Below are positions 46,893 to 54,177 of a stretch of DNA of 64,000 bases, piece by piece (position 1 is the first letter of the stretch; every line of letters begins with the position of its first letter). Source of the DNA: a virus; IMG/VR virus record IMGVR_UViG_3300044617_000389, positions 1 to 64,000 of that record; one strand, given 5' to 3'. The position numbers and the translations under genes were made by a program. The notes below the pieces were generated by a model that did not search any database, had not been told where the DNA came from, and worked only from the letters and a program-made list of their open reading frames with translations.

Positions 46893-47438
46893 ATGTCAAG
46901 TAAGATACAAAAAGAGTTTACGTTTATGACTGCTGTGCATTTCGGCGACAAGTATATGGTAAACTTATATGAGATGACTGCTATAATGACTATTAATACA
47001 TTAGACGCTAACGATCAAAATATAGCAGTAGAAAGAATAACTCATTTTATAGGTAGTGTTATTGAAGATTGTATATTCGTCTGTGACAAAGAGAAAGATG
47101 CTATAGACAAATATAACAAAGCGGGTATGAAGGTTTGCCTCGTACCTGAAGAACCATACGATCAAATCGTAGGTTTGATATTGATGAATAAATGCAACGC
47201 TATCATGGAAGAGAGAATCATTATGACTGATATCGTTTTTGGTAGCAAACTAAGCAATCTCATCAAGTTTGAATTATCAAATGAAACCGCAGAAGCAGAA
47301 TTTAGCGGTAATCACTGGTGGAATACACCCACTATGTGTGTGCAAATACAAAAAAACAAAAAGGATAAGATCGTTAATTTATTTGACCATAAATCTGATG
47401 ATTGGGCAGAGTTAGAGTTGACTTGGACGGGAAAATAG
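46893..47438 (+). CDS. conserved T4-like phage protein, unknown function
   Basis: 181 residues, alpha/beta, beginning MSSKIQKEFTFMTAVHFGD. No motif. The gene is compactly placed between the 77-residue protein and the Pol III-like fragment, with no own promoter box seen. From memory similar proteins occur, unassigned, in other marine T4-like phages. Confidence 0.7.
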   Translation: MSSKIQKEFTFMTAVHFGDKYMVNLYEMTAIMTINTLDANDQNIAVERITHFIGSVIEDCIFVCDKEKDAIDKYNKAGMKVCLVPEEPYDQIVGLILMNKCNAIMEERIIMTDIVFGSKLSNLIKFELSNETAEAEFSGNHWWNTPTMCVQIQKNKKDKIVNLFDHKSDDWAELELTWTGK

Positions 47439-47452
47439 CGTATCATTATAAG

Positions 47453-47959
47453 ATGCGCAAAGATGTCTATGGTCAATTGATATACGATGAGAATGATCTC
47501 TGCGACCTTTACCTGAAAGATCCCGAAAAAAAGTTATATAGAGTTTTATTGGAATCGGAAGTACTGTTTCCTGAAGTTTTAGATTTAGTAGAAGTACCAC
47601 AATTTATACATTATGTTGATCCTAAGGTCTCGGTCGTAGAGTTCGATACAAAAAATCAAAACAATTGGCACATGCCGGAACAATATAAACAACTAGACAT
47701 AGCACAGTTTATATTGGAACAATGCAGTAATGATGAAGAACTGCAACGCGCAGGTATGGAACTATTATTGTTCCAAGAGCGTGACATGTTTGATCTATTA
47801 CGATACCTTAAATATCTAGTAGACACTATGCGCGAAAACAATGTAGTTTGGGGAGTGGGTCGTGGATCCAGTGTGTCTAGTTTTGTTTTGTATTTGATAG
47901 GAATCCACAAAATAAATAGTCTGTACTACGATCTTGATATCGAAGAATTTTTAAAATGA
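47453..47959 (+). CDS. stand-alone fragment resembling DNA polymerase III alpha palm
   Basis: 168 residues from ATG 47453; the open frame from a TTG at 47402 overlaps the previous gene. Near the C-terminus VVWGVGRGSSVSSFVLYLIG, then a YDLDIEEFL segment, matches the GRGS(x)GS motif and following helix of bacterial C-family polymerases (PGRGSGAGS...YDLLFERFL). The protein stops before the catalytic aspartates, so it cannot be a polymerase. Possible roles are DNA or nucleotide binding or interference with host Pol III. Resemblance is clear by eye, function unknown. Confidence 0.65.
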   Translation: MRKDVYGQLIYDENDLCDLYLKDPEKKLYRVLLESEVLFPEVLDLVEVPQFIHYVDPKVSVVEFDTKNQNNWHMPEQYKQLDIAQFILEQCSNDEELQRAGMELLLFQERDMFDLLRYLKYLVDTMRENNVVWGVGRGSSVSSFVLYLIGIHKINSLYYDLDIEEFLK

Positions 47960-47968
47960 GGGTAAATC

Positions 47969-48292
47969 ATGAAACAGCATAGAACAGCACAGGGTAAAAT
48001 TATTGATATGGCAGCATTAGCAGCCAAAAATGAGCGAGTGCGCGCCGTAGGTAACATGAAAGTGAATGCCCGAGGTGACACTATTGACGGCAGCGGTAAA
48101 GTAGTTGTTCCTGTAACACAGAAAGTCGGGGAAAAATACCAAAAGACAGTTGGCAATAAATCAGCACAACCGGTCAAGACTACTAAGACACAGCAACCTA
48201 AGCAACAACTCACTAAAGATGAGTTGGATTTAGAAACATCATTAGACGATGATATTGAAGTAGAAAACATCAAAGCACAGGAGAGTAAGTAA
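47969..48292 (+). CDS. conserved phage protein, unknown function
   Basis: 107 residues, starts MKQHRTAQGKIIDMAALAAK. Basic N-terminal half, K/Q/T-rich linker and acidic C-terminus (TKDELDLETSLDDDIEVE). It looks disordered and possibly nucleic-acid or protein binding. Conserved start sequence in marine T4-like phages from memory. 2 bp before the co-chaperonin gene. Confidence 0.7.
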   Translation: MKQHRTAQGKIIDMAALAAKNERVRAVGNMKVNARGDTIDGSGKVVVPVTQKVGEKYQKTVGNKSAQPVKTTKTQQPKQQLTKDELDLETSLDDDIEVENIKAQESK

Positions 48293-48294
48293 CA

Positions 48295-48648
48295 ATGGCA
48301 AACATCAACCCTTATAAGGTCTCTAAGTTAGTTCCACTGAACGATACTATCATAGTATCAGAAATGTATTTCGGTGAGCGAATCAGTGCAGGAGGTATTG
48401 TACTCCGCAACGATGACACAAAGAGCGCCGGTATCAGACCTCGTTGGGGTAAGGTGTATGCAGTGGGTCCTGAGCAGAAAGATGTAAAGGTAGGGCAGTA
48501 TATCATGATAGCCCATGGTAGATGGACTAGGGGCATCAAAATCGAAGACAATGACGGAGAACAAATAATCCGCAAAGTCGATCCAAACGATGTCTTACTG
48601 GTAAGTGATGAGCCAGTAGACGATTATACAATGAGTGATAAGGAGTAA
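48295..48648 (+). CDS. GroES-like co-chaperonin (gp31-type)
   Basis: Caps host GroEL for folding of the capsid protein. 117 residues. Cpn10 fold pattern: PLNDTIIVSEMYFGERISAG, GGIVLRND (mobile loop), WGKVYAVGPEQ, VKVGQYIMIAHG, and VDPNDVLLVSDE. The loop ISAGGIVL aligns with GroES SAGGIVL, so host GroEL binding is plausible. Encoded 3 bp before the BI-1-like gene. Confidence 0.85.
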   Translation: MANINPYKVSKLVPLNDTIIVSEMYFGERISAGGIVLRNDDTKSAGIRPRWGKVYAVGPEQKDVKVGQYIMIAHGRWTRGIKIEDNDGEQIIRKVDPNDVLLVSDEPVDDYTMSDKE

Positions 48649-48651
48649 ATC

Positions 48652-49335
48652 ATGTACACAATCTCACATCCATATAAATCAGCAAGTGAAATCAATCTTG
48701 CTATGGCCAAAGTTTATCAAAACATGAGCCTAGCAGTCATCACATCGATGATCGTAAGTTATCTTGTAGGCACTAGCCCGGAACTACTACAATTCTTTTT
48801 CACAGGATTCACTAAGTGGATCGTGATCTTTGCTCCATTAGCGGCAGTTTTTGGTGTAACGTTAGCATTGAACGCTAGACCAGATAGAAACATTGCCCTA
48901 TTGCTTCTACATGGATTCGCGGCATTGATGGGACTGAGTTTCGCAACTATCTTTGCTGTATTTCAGATGGGCAGTATAGTTAGTGCATTTATGGGAGCAG
49001 CCATTTTATTCGGAGTAATGAGTTTTTATGGGTACTTTACTAAAAACAATCTTGATAGTGTTGGTAGGTTTATGTTTGTGGGCCTCATTGCCATTATTAT
49101 TGCCAGTATTGTTAATATCTTTATCGGTAGTAGTTTATTTGCTATGGTTATTAGTGCTTTGGCCATTATTATTTTTCTTGGGTTGACAGCATACGATACA
49201 CAGCAGATTCGTGAGATTGTTACCCGTAGTACTAGTGATCATGTCGAGGAAGTCCAAGGTGCATTGACATTGTACTTGAATTTTATTAATATATTCTTAT
49301 CGTTACTGCAACTTTTTGGTGATAGGAAAGAATGA
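48652..49335 (+). CDS. BAX inhibitor-1 / YccA-like membrane protein
   Basis: 227 residues with about seven hydrophobic helices from residue 25 to 222, soluble N-terminus (ISHPYKSASEINLAMAKVYQ). The signature GLTAYDTQQIRE and a last helix with GALTLYLNFINIFLSLLQLF are typical of the BI-1/YccA/YbhL family, where conserved Asp residues act in pH-gated ion leak. Bacterial YccA binds and inhibits the FtsH protease. Starts 3 bp after the GroES-like gene and overlaps gp44 by ATGA. Confidence 0.87.
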   Translation: MYTISHPYKSASEINLAMAKVYQNMSLAVITSMIVSYLVGTSPELLQFFFTGFTKWIVIFAPLAAVFGVTLALNARPDRNIALLLLHGFAALMGLSFATIFAVFQMGSIVSAFMGAAILFGVMSFYGYFTKNNLDSVGRFMFVGLIAIIIASIVNIFIGSSLFAMVISALAIIIFLGLTAYDTQQIREIVTRSTSDHVEEVQGALTLYLNFINIFLSLLQLFGDRKE

Positions 49336-50255
49336 AAAATAATCTCTGGGTAGAAAAATATAGACCTAGCAAGGTCGAAGAATATGTTTTTGTTGATGAA
49401 CAACAGAAACAAACAGTAAAACATTGGATCAAAGAAGAAAGCATCCCGCATTTGCTATTGAGTGGTGAGCCAGGTACAGGCAAGACCACTCTTGCTAAAG
49501 TATTGATCAACGAACTGGGTGTCGAAGATTTTGATGTGCTTGAGATAAACGCAAGCCGTGAGAATGGTATCGATATGCTACGTGAGAAGATCAACAGTTT
49601 TGTGCAGACTATGCCTTTTGGCAAGTTCAAGGTAGTGCTGTTAGACGAAGCGGACTATCTCACACCCCCGGCGCAAGCCGCCTTGAGAAATGATATGGAA
49701 GCGTATCACATGACTGTGCGCTATATCCTGACTTGTAACTATAGACACAAGATCATTCCTGCACTAAAGAGTCGTTGCCATGAGTTTCATATCGCTAAGA
49801 CCGATATGACTGAATTCACAGCAAGAGCCGCGACGGTGTTAGTTACTGAGAACGTTGAATTCGACCTTGAAGTGTTGGATCTATATATTCGTGCAACTTA
49901 TCCCGATCTACGTAAATGTTTGAATCAGTTACAGGCTAATAGCATAACAGGTAGCCTGACACGTCCTAGCAATGAGGCAACCAACGAAGACGAATTGCTA
50001 CTCAAAGCAGTAGCGTTGTTCAAAGATGGTAAGGTGCAAGAAGGTCGTCAGACATTGATGGAATACATAGGTCTGTATCCTACAAGAATTGAAGACATCT
50101 ATAAATGGATGTATGACAATCTTGACTTGTGGGGCAAAACTAATCCGGCGCGTGATACTGCAATCATTCATATTCGTAATGGTCTTGCGAACTTGCCGCT
50201 TGTTGGTATCCCCGAGATCAGTTTGGCTGCAACATTAATTGAATTGACTTCTTGA
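49332..50255 (+). CDS. 44: sliding clamp loader ATPase, T4 gp44-like
   Basis: Loads the processivity clamp (gp45). 307 residues; AAA+ motifs LSGEPGTGKTTLAK (Walker A, about 43-56), VVLLDEADYL (Walker B), and SRC in ALKSRCHEF with the arginine finger. N-terminus LWVEKYRPSKVEEY is typical of clamp loaders (RFC/gp44). The second subunit gp62 and the clamp gp45 are not seen in this window. Confidence 0.92.
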   Translation: MKNNLWVEKYRPSKVEEYVFVDEQQKQTVKHWIKEESIPHLLLSGEPGTGKTTLAKVLINELGVEDFDVLEINASRENGIDMLREKINSFVQTMPFGKFKVVLLDEADYLTPPAQAALRNDMEAYHMTVRYILTCNYRHKIIPALKSRCHEFHIAKTDMTEFTARAATVLVTENVEFDLEVLDLYIRATYPDLRKCLNQLQANSITGSLTRPSNEATNEDELLLKAVALFKDGKVQEGRQTLMEYIGLYPTRIEDIYKWMYDNLDLWGKTNPARDTAIIHIRNGLANLPLVGIPEISLAATLIELTS

Positions 50256-50258
50256 TCT

Positions 50259-50266
50259 AGTAAATA
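50259..50266 (+). promoter_or_regulatory. late promoter-like box AGTAAATA
   Basis: AGTAAATAG, two mismatches from TATAAATA, with ribosome site GAGGAG 6 nt beyond and ATG at 50284. Confidence 0.45.
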
Positions 50267-50283
50267 GAGCAGAGGAGATTCAC

Positions 50284-50664
50284 ATGAGTTGGCAAGCAAC
50301 ATTAACTATTCACAATAATACTGATTATAATATCACGGTAACACACAATACCACAGGAGATTTGACTACAATCAGTCCTGGACAGAGTTGGTCAAATACT
50401 ACCAGTGATCCTAACAACACTAATGCATTAAAGTTCTGGCAGCAACCAAACGTTTGGTTCATGCAAGGATCATGTAGTTTTGGACCTACTGCCGGCGTAT
50501 GGGTAGATCGTGGTTGGATGGATCCAAATGCACAAACTATCAAGATGACTGCAAATGCTGATTATAATATCTTTGTACAGACTACTAATGGTGGTAAAGA
50601 ATTACTTGCTTGGAATCAATTTGAGCAAGGCGGCACTATCGATTTGACTTTTGATAAGCAGTAA
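50284..50664 (+). CDS. small beta-rich protein, unknown function
   Basis: 126 residues, N/T/W-rich, predicted beta-sandwich (TLTIHNNTDYNITVTHN, then WFMQGSCSFGP). No transmembrane segment or motif. Resembles aegerolysin-like or fibre head folds only superficially. Strong ribosome site GAGGAG. Function unknown. Confidence 0.68.
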   Translation: MSWQATLTIHNNTDYNITVTHNTTGDLTTISPGQSWSNTTSDPNNTNALKFWQQPNVWFMQGSCSFGPTAGVWVDRGWMDPNAQTIKMTANADYNIFVQTTNGGKELLAWNQFEQGGTIDLTFDKQ

Positions 50665-50665
50665 C

Positions 50666-50944
50666 ATGCGTTATCTATTGATTAGTTTTTATCGTAAACC
50701 AGGTGGACAGATTGATGAACAAGCAAGGTTCGTCAAGCGTGTGCGTACCAGTGATGCATCTACTAGCAATATCATATTAGATTATGGATTGCGTAAAGTA
50801 GAAAAATGTGTAGTAGAAGGAAATAGATTAGATAGGACCTTCGATCAACTGCATGAATATTATAAGAAGGTATATCCTCAAGCAATAAGCCAACTTGAAA
50901 AAGAAGGGCCTGAATTAGCAAAAAGAAGAGAAACGGGGAAATAA
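50666..50944 (+). CDS. conserved small T4-like phage protein, unknown function
   Basis: 92 residues from ATG 50666, overlap-free with the preceding stop. YLLISFYRKPGGQIDEQARF at the start, followed by DYGLRKVEKCVVEG, a small alpha/beta protein conserved in marine T4-like phages from memory. An upstream TTG is not needed. Last gene before a terminator. Confidence 0.75.
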   Translation: MRYLLISFYRKPGGQIDEQARFVKRVRTSDASTSNIILDYGLRKVEKCVVEGNRLDRTFDQLHEYYKKVYPQAISQLEKEGPELAKRRETGK

Positions 50945-50961
50945 ATTCCCCGTTTTTTTTT
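50931..50961. terminator. intrinsic terminator between convergent genes
   Basis: 10-bp stem AAACGGGGAA / TTCCCCGTTT with an ATAAA loop, then a T-run on the + strand. Its left arm is inside the end of the 50666 gene. Weaker for the reverse PhoH transcript. Confidence 0.88.
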
Positions 50962-51718
50962 AGTTGTAGAGTTTAAGTATATGCTCTATAATCTTATGTC
51001 TCCTTATATCTCTTGTTTCAAACTCACACACACCGATACCAGCAACAGGAGTCTGTTGAAGTTTACTTGTCAGATCAAGTAAACCGTTGTCAGCGGTTCG
51101 TCTGTCTGTCTGTTCGATGTCGCCTGTGATGACTATTTTGCTTCCTTCACAGATGCGTGTCATCAACATTTTTAATTGACTTGGTGTAGCATTTTGTGCT
51201 TCATCAAGTATGACCCAACTGTTCTTAAAGTTTCGACCACGGCAGAATGCCAGTGGAGTTATCTCAATGATTTGCTCATTTAACATGTGGATCAGTTCTT
51301 TCATGCTATAGTATTCTTTCAATACATCTAGCAATGGACGTACCCAGGGTTCCATCTTGCTGTTTAAGTCTCCGGGCAAGAAACCATGCTTCTCGTCATC
51401 GACCGCCACCGCAGGTCTAGTCAATATGATCTTATCGCAGTCTCCGTTTCTTAGGGACTTGATCGCGGCTAGCATCGCCAAGTATGTTTTTCCAGTGCCA
51501 GCCGGACCGGATACAACTACGATGTCTAAGTCTCTGTCGATTAGTGATAGGATATATTTTTCTTGATTGACTGACTGCGGTAGCAGTTCGATTTGTTTAC
51601 GTTGTCGCTTATATTCTTCCCTGAAGTCTATCGTTTCTGCGACATAGAAGTTTTTTTGATAGTTTTGCATTTGCCTGTTTTGCTCTTTTCTTAAAGCCCC
51701 AGTTTTTCTCTTGCTCAA
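50960..51718 (-). CDS. phoH: PhoH-like ATPase
   Basis: 252 residues, P-loop ATPase of the PhoH family, frequent in marine phages. Walker A VSGPAGTGKTYLA, Walker B VILDEAQNAT, and the sensor ITGDIEQTDRR are clear. The protein is thought to take part in RNA metabolism or stress response. Start is a TTG with ribosome site AGGAG 7 nt upstream; the first ATG (residue 17) would lose only a basic tail. Transcribed toward the shared terminator. Confidence 0.9.
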   Translation of the reverse strand: MSKRKTGALRKEQNRQMQNYQKNFYVAETIDFREEYKRQRKQIELLPQSVNQEKYILSLIDRDLDIVVVSGPAGTGKTYLAMLAAIKSLRNGDCDKIILTRPAVAVDDEKHGFLPGDLNSKMEPWVRPLLDVLKEYYSMKELIHMLNEQIIEITPLAFCRGRNFKNSWVILDEAQNATPSQLKMLMTRICEGSKIVITGDIEQTDRRTADNGLLDLTSKLQQTPVAGIGVCEFETRDIRRHKIIEHILKLYN

Positions 51719-51790
51719 GCGTAAATCTCCTGTAAGTTCGATCTATAGAGATAGAGATAACTATTATCTGCTATCTCTTGTGTATTTACG
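51719..51790 (-). promoter_or_regulatory. PhoH leader: late-type box and hairpin
   Basis: Reverse strand: CGTAAATA (51790-51783) as a late-like box, then an imperfect hairpin at 51747-51778 (AGAGATAG-AGATAA with TTATCT-TATCTCT arms, short bulge), then AGGAG and the TTG. The hairpin may serve as a 5' stability or regulatory element. Confidence 0.45.
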
Positions 51791-51891
51791 GGTATGTGAC
51801 TGTGTATTATTTGCTATGTGTTTGAACAGCATTTATTGATAAATATATCACTGTACCCAGAATTAATGAATTCTTATATAACTTCTTTAGT

Positions 51892-51899
51892 GATAAATA
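51892..51899 (+). promoter_or_regulatory. late promoter box, predicted leaderless
   Basis: GATAAATAC ends 5 nt before the ATG at 51904; no ribosome site between. A second GATAAATA lies at 51838. Confidence 0.6.
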
Positions 51900-51903
51900 C
51901 ATT

Positions 51904-52485
51904 ATGACCCATAAAGTTGCAGATAATTGGTTTAATGACGTAGATTTCGTCAGCATAGTAAGCACTGTCAAAGGCATCATGACCAGCGACGGAGCAATAT
52001 CCATGGTATTGGACTTTGAGCGTGTCATAGATGAACTAGACATTTACGCTTTTAAAAACTGGGAATTAGGTGAACTAGTTCAAGGCCCAGATGTAGGTAG
52101 ATATAATACTAGTTGCATATTCATGTGGCCTTATAAACTCATGCCAGATCCTAAAGCAGTCAAAAGACTGCTTGCTGTAGGATGTGATGTTAAATGGGAA
52201 AAGACTAAGGTCGATGTCCCTGTAGAAGTAAAAGACTATGAGGATCTAGTACCCGGTACTAACTATCCAAAAGGAGTCAAGCGTGAAGTTTGGCTAGTGA
52301 AGATCACTATTCCCAATGATCTGATGGACGATATCAAGGAAGGTTCTGTAGACCTAGCAGGTTCTACTATTGACCTCGATGAACTTGATGATGCATATTC
52401 TGAAGATTTAGATAAACAAGGTGTAGGTGGTAATGCTGAAGGGACTGCGCAAGATCAGGCTCAGGTAGATCAAGCCACTGTATAA
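51904..52485 (+). CDS. conserved phage protein, probably virion-associated
   Basis: 193 residues, mixed alpha/beta with W-rich strands and an acidic low-complexity tail (DLDELDDAYSEDLDKQG, E/Q/D-rich). Starts at a box-proximal ATG. It precedes the leader-bearing protein at 52496 by 10 bp. A core or head protein role is inferred from context only. Confidence 0.68.
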   Translation: MTHKVADNWFNDVDFVSIVSTVKGIMTSDGAISMVLDFERVIDELDIYAFKNWELGELVQGPDVGRYNTSCIFMWPYKLMPDPKAVKRLLAVGCDVKWEKTKVDVPVEVKDYEDLVPGTNYPKGVKREVWLVKITIPNDLMDDIKEGSVDLAGSTIDLDELDDAYSEDLDKQGVGGNAEGTAQDQAQVDQATV

Positions 52486-52495
52486 GGCAACGCAT

Positions 52496-53035
52496 ATGAA
52501 ACTGAACGAAGGTTTAAATTACCATGACATGAAAGGGCAGTTAGACCCTAAGATCACTATTGATGAGTATGCCGCTAAAATGGGCGAAGATAGTGATATA
52601 GTCACATTAACATTCAAGACTAATAGCAAACTCGCAGCCAAAGATTTAGTAGCATGGCTTGAGATAGGATATGATTTCATACTTGATTCAAGTGTGAGTG
52701 ATGGTGAGATAGAACCAGGCAAATGGCTGGTGTTCGTTGAGATGAAACGTAGATCAAACGTCCCTGAAAAGATCATAAGAGTGCTTGAAGATTTAGAAAC
52801 CTTGACTGATATCCAAGTCAAGGATTATACTGTGAGTTTCAAAGAAGATGATTATGACGCTGATACTGATGTTTTAAAACAGATCATGATATTAAATCCT
52901 GAAGAATATAAAAAGATAGAAAATAAAGAAGAAGAGTTAAATGAGATGCGTCATATCGCAGGACTATCTCGCAAAAAGATTTATACAAATGTAGATGAAG
53001 AGATACGCCATCTGTTAGACATAGCAAGAATCTGA
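52496..53035 (+). CDS. probable virion-internal protein with packaging-type leader
   Basis: 179 residues, starts MKLNEGLNYHDMKG with L3-N4-E5 as a possible prohead protease site. A compact domain of mixed strands and helices (about 35-125) is followed by an E-rich hinge and the motif LNEMRHIAGL (about 149-158), which also appears as EFRRLAGL at the end of the 31373 protein. Function unknown. Confidence 0.65.
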   Translation: MKLNEGLNYHDMKGQLDPKITIDEYAAKMGEDSDIVTLTFKTNSKLAAKDLVAWLEIGYDFILDSSVSDGEIEPGKWLVFVEMKRRSNVPEKIIRVLEDLETLTDIQVKDYTVSFKEDDYDADTDVLKQIMILNPEEYKKIENKEEELNEMRHIAGLSRKKIYTNVDEEIRHLLDIARI

Positions 53036-53042
53036 GGAAACG

Positions 53043-53354
53043 ATGAGTTTGCGTCAGAATATGAAAACAATGTTAGCCGATAGCCATGACAGTGAATCGG
53101 TGTCGAGTAAAAGAGTGATAACATTTATCGCTTTTATTTTATGTGTTGTGGCTTTCATAGCGAACTTGTTTTTTAACTATAAAATGGATGCATTTATATA
53201 TGAAACTATGGCTTGGATCGTGCTAGGAGGTTTCGGTGCTACAGGACTTGAAAAGTTTGCACGTAGAAAACCAGAGTATGATTTTGATGTAGAACCGAGA
53301 AAGCCATATCGCAGTAATAAATGGGATGATCAAAACGTTGACTTTCATCCTTAA
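53043..53354 (+). CDS. two-helix membrane protein, holin candidate
   Basis: 103 residues. A short polar N-terminus, hydrophobic helix about 24-46 (VITFIAFILCVVAFIANLFF), a second about 55-75 (WIVLGGFGATGLEKF, weaker), and a charged C-terminal tail. The layout fits class II-like holins found in marine phages, but an unrelated membrane function cannot be excluded. Gene is packed 7 bp after the preceding one. Confidence 0.55.
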   Translation: MSLRQNMKTMLADSHDSESVSSKRVITFIAFILCVVAFIANLFFNYKMDAFIYETMAWIVLGGFGATGLEKFARRKPEYDFDVEPRKPYRSNKWDDQNVDFHP

Positions 53355-53371
53355 TTGATTTATAATAAAGA

Positions 53372-54157
53372 ATGGACCATTATGCAACATTGGGTGTTGC
53401 AAAAAATGCTACACCCGATGATATCAAAAAAGCCTACCGCAAATTAGCAAGTCAGCATCATCCTGACAAGGGCGGTGACACGCATAAATTTCAAGAGATC
53501 CAAACAGCATACGATGTACTGAGCGATCCACAAAAAAGACAACAATACGATAATCCAATGCCCCAAGGATTTCCGGGTGGGTTCGGATTCAACGGTCAGC
53601 CTTTCGATCTAAATGATTTGTTTGGACAAGTCTTCCGTGATCATAATGGTCCTAAGGGCGTCAGAAAACAAGTCTATAGAACCCGTGTAGATATCACATT
53701 ACAAGATGCTTATCACGGTATTAATAAGATACTAGAATTAGGTACTATGAACGGTAAAAAGGTCATAGATATCAAAATTCCCCCGGGTGCAAACAATCAA
53801 GACCAAATGCGTTTTGATAACGTCATGGATGGTGGTGTATTGATAGTAGAATTCAACATGTTACCTGATCTACGATTTGATAGGCGAGGTAATGATCTCT
53901 ATTGCAATCATAGCATCAATGTGTTAGACTTGATTGTTGGTACAGACTTTCACTTCAAGACAGTATCGGGAAAAGAATTAAATGTAACTATAAAACCAAA
54001 AACACAACCATTTCAAAGCATTAGATTGTCAGGTTATGGTATGCCCATAGTCAACACCGCTAATCACGGAGACCAATACATCTTGCTAAAACCCTATATT
54101 CCCGATATAATAGATAACGAAATCATAGATAGTATTTTGCGCAATCGTAGCAAATAA
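53372..54157 (+). CDS. DnaJ-like (Hsp40) co-chaperone
   Basis: 261 residues. J domain at 1-60 with the DnaK-stimulating H30-P31-D32 (SQHHPDKGG), G/F-rich linker (PGGFGFNGQPFDLNDLFG), and C-terminal substrate-binding domains (KVIDIKIPPGANNQDQMRF...). No CxxCxGxG zinc domain, so type II (CbpA/DnaJB1-like). Would recruit host DnaK to phage substrates. Directly followed by the ClpA-like gene. Confidence 0.87.
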   Translation: MDHYATLGVAKNATPDDIKKAYRKLASQHHPDKGGDTHKFQEIQTAYDVLSDPQKRQQYDNPMPQGFPGGFGFNGQPFDLNDLFGQVFRDHNGPKGVRKQVYRTRVDITLQDAYHGINKILELGTMNGKKVIDIKIPPGANNQDQMRFDNVMDGGVLIVEFNMLPDLRFDRRGNDLYCNHSINVLDLIVGTDFHFKTVSGKELNVTIKPKTQPFQSIRLSGYGMPIVNTANHGDQYILLKPYIPDIIDNEIIDSILRNRSK

Positions 54158-54160
54158 ATA
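54153..54160 (+). promoter_or_regulatory. late promoter box AATAAATA
   Basis: AATAAATAT overlaps the DnaJ stop; AAAGAGAGG ribosome site before the ATG at 54178. Confidence 0.65.
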
Positions 54161-54177
54161 TTTTAAAAGAGAGGCTT

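Noticed and set aside
51719-51903. Possible tRNA or small RNA in the PhoH upstream gap
   Set aside because: A GTTCGATC stretch is present but no cloverleaf can be drawn; hairpin and late boxes explain the region better.
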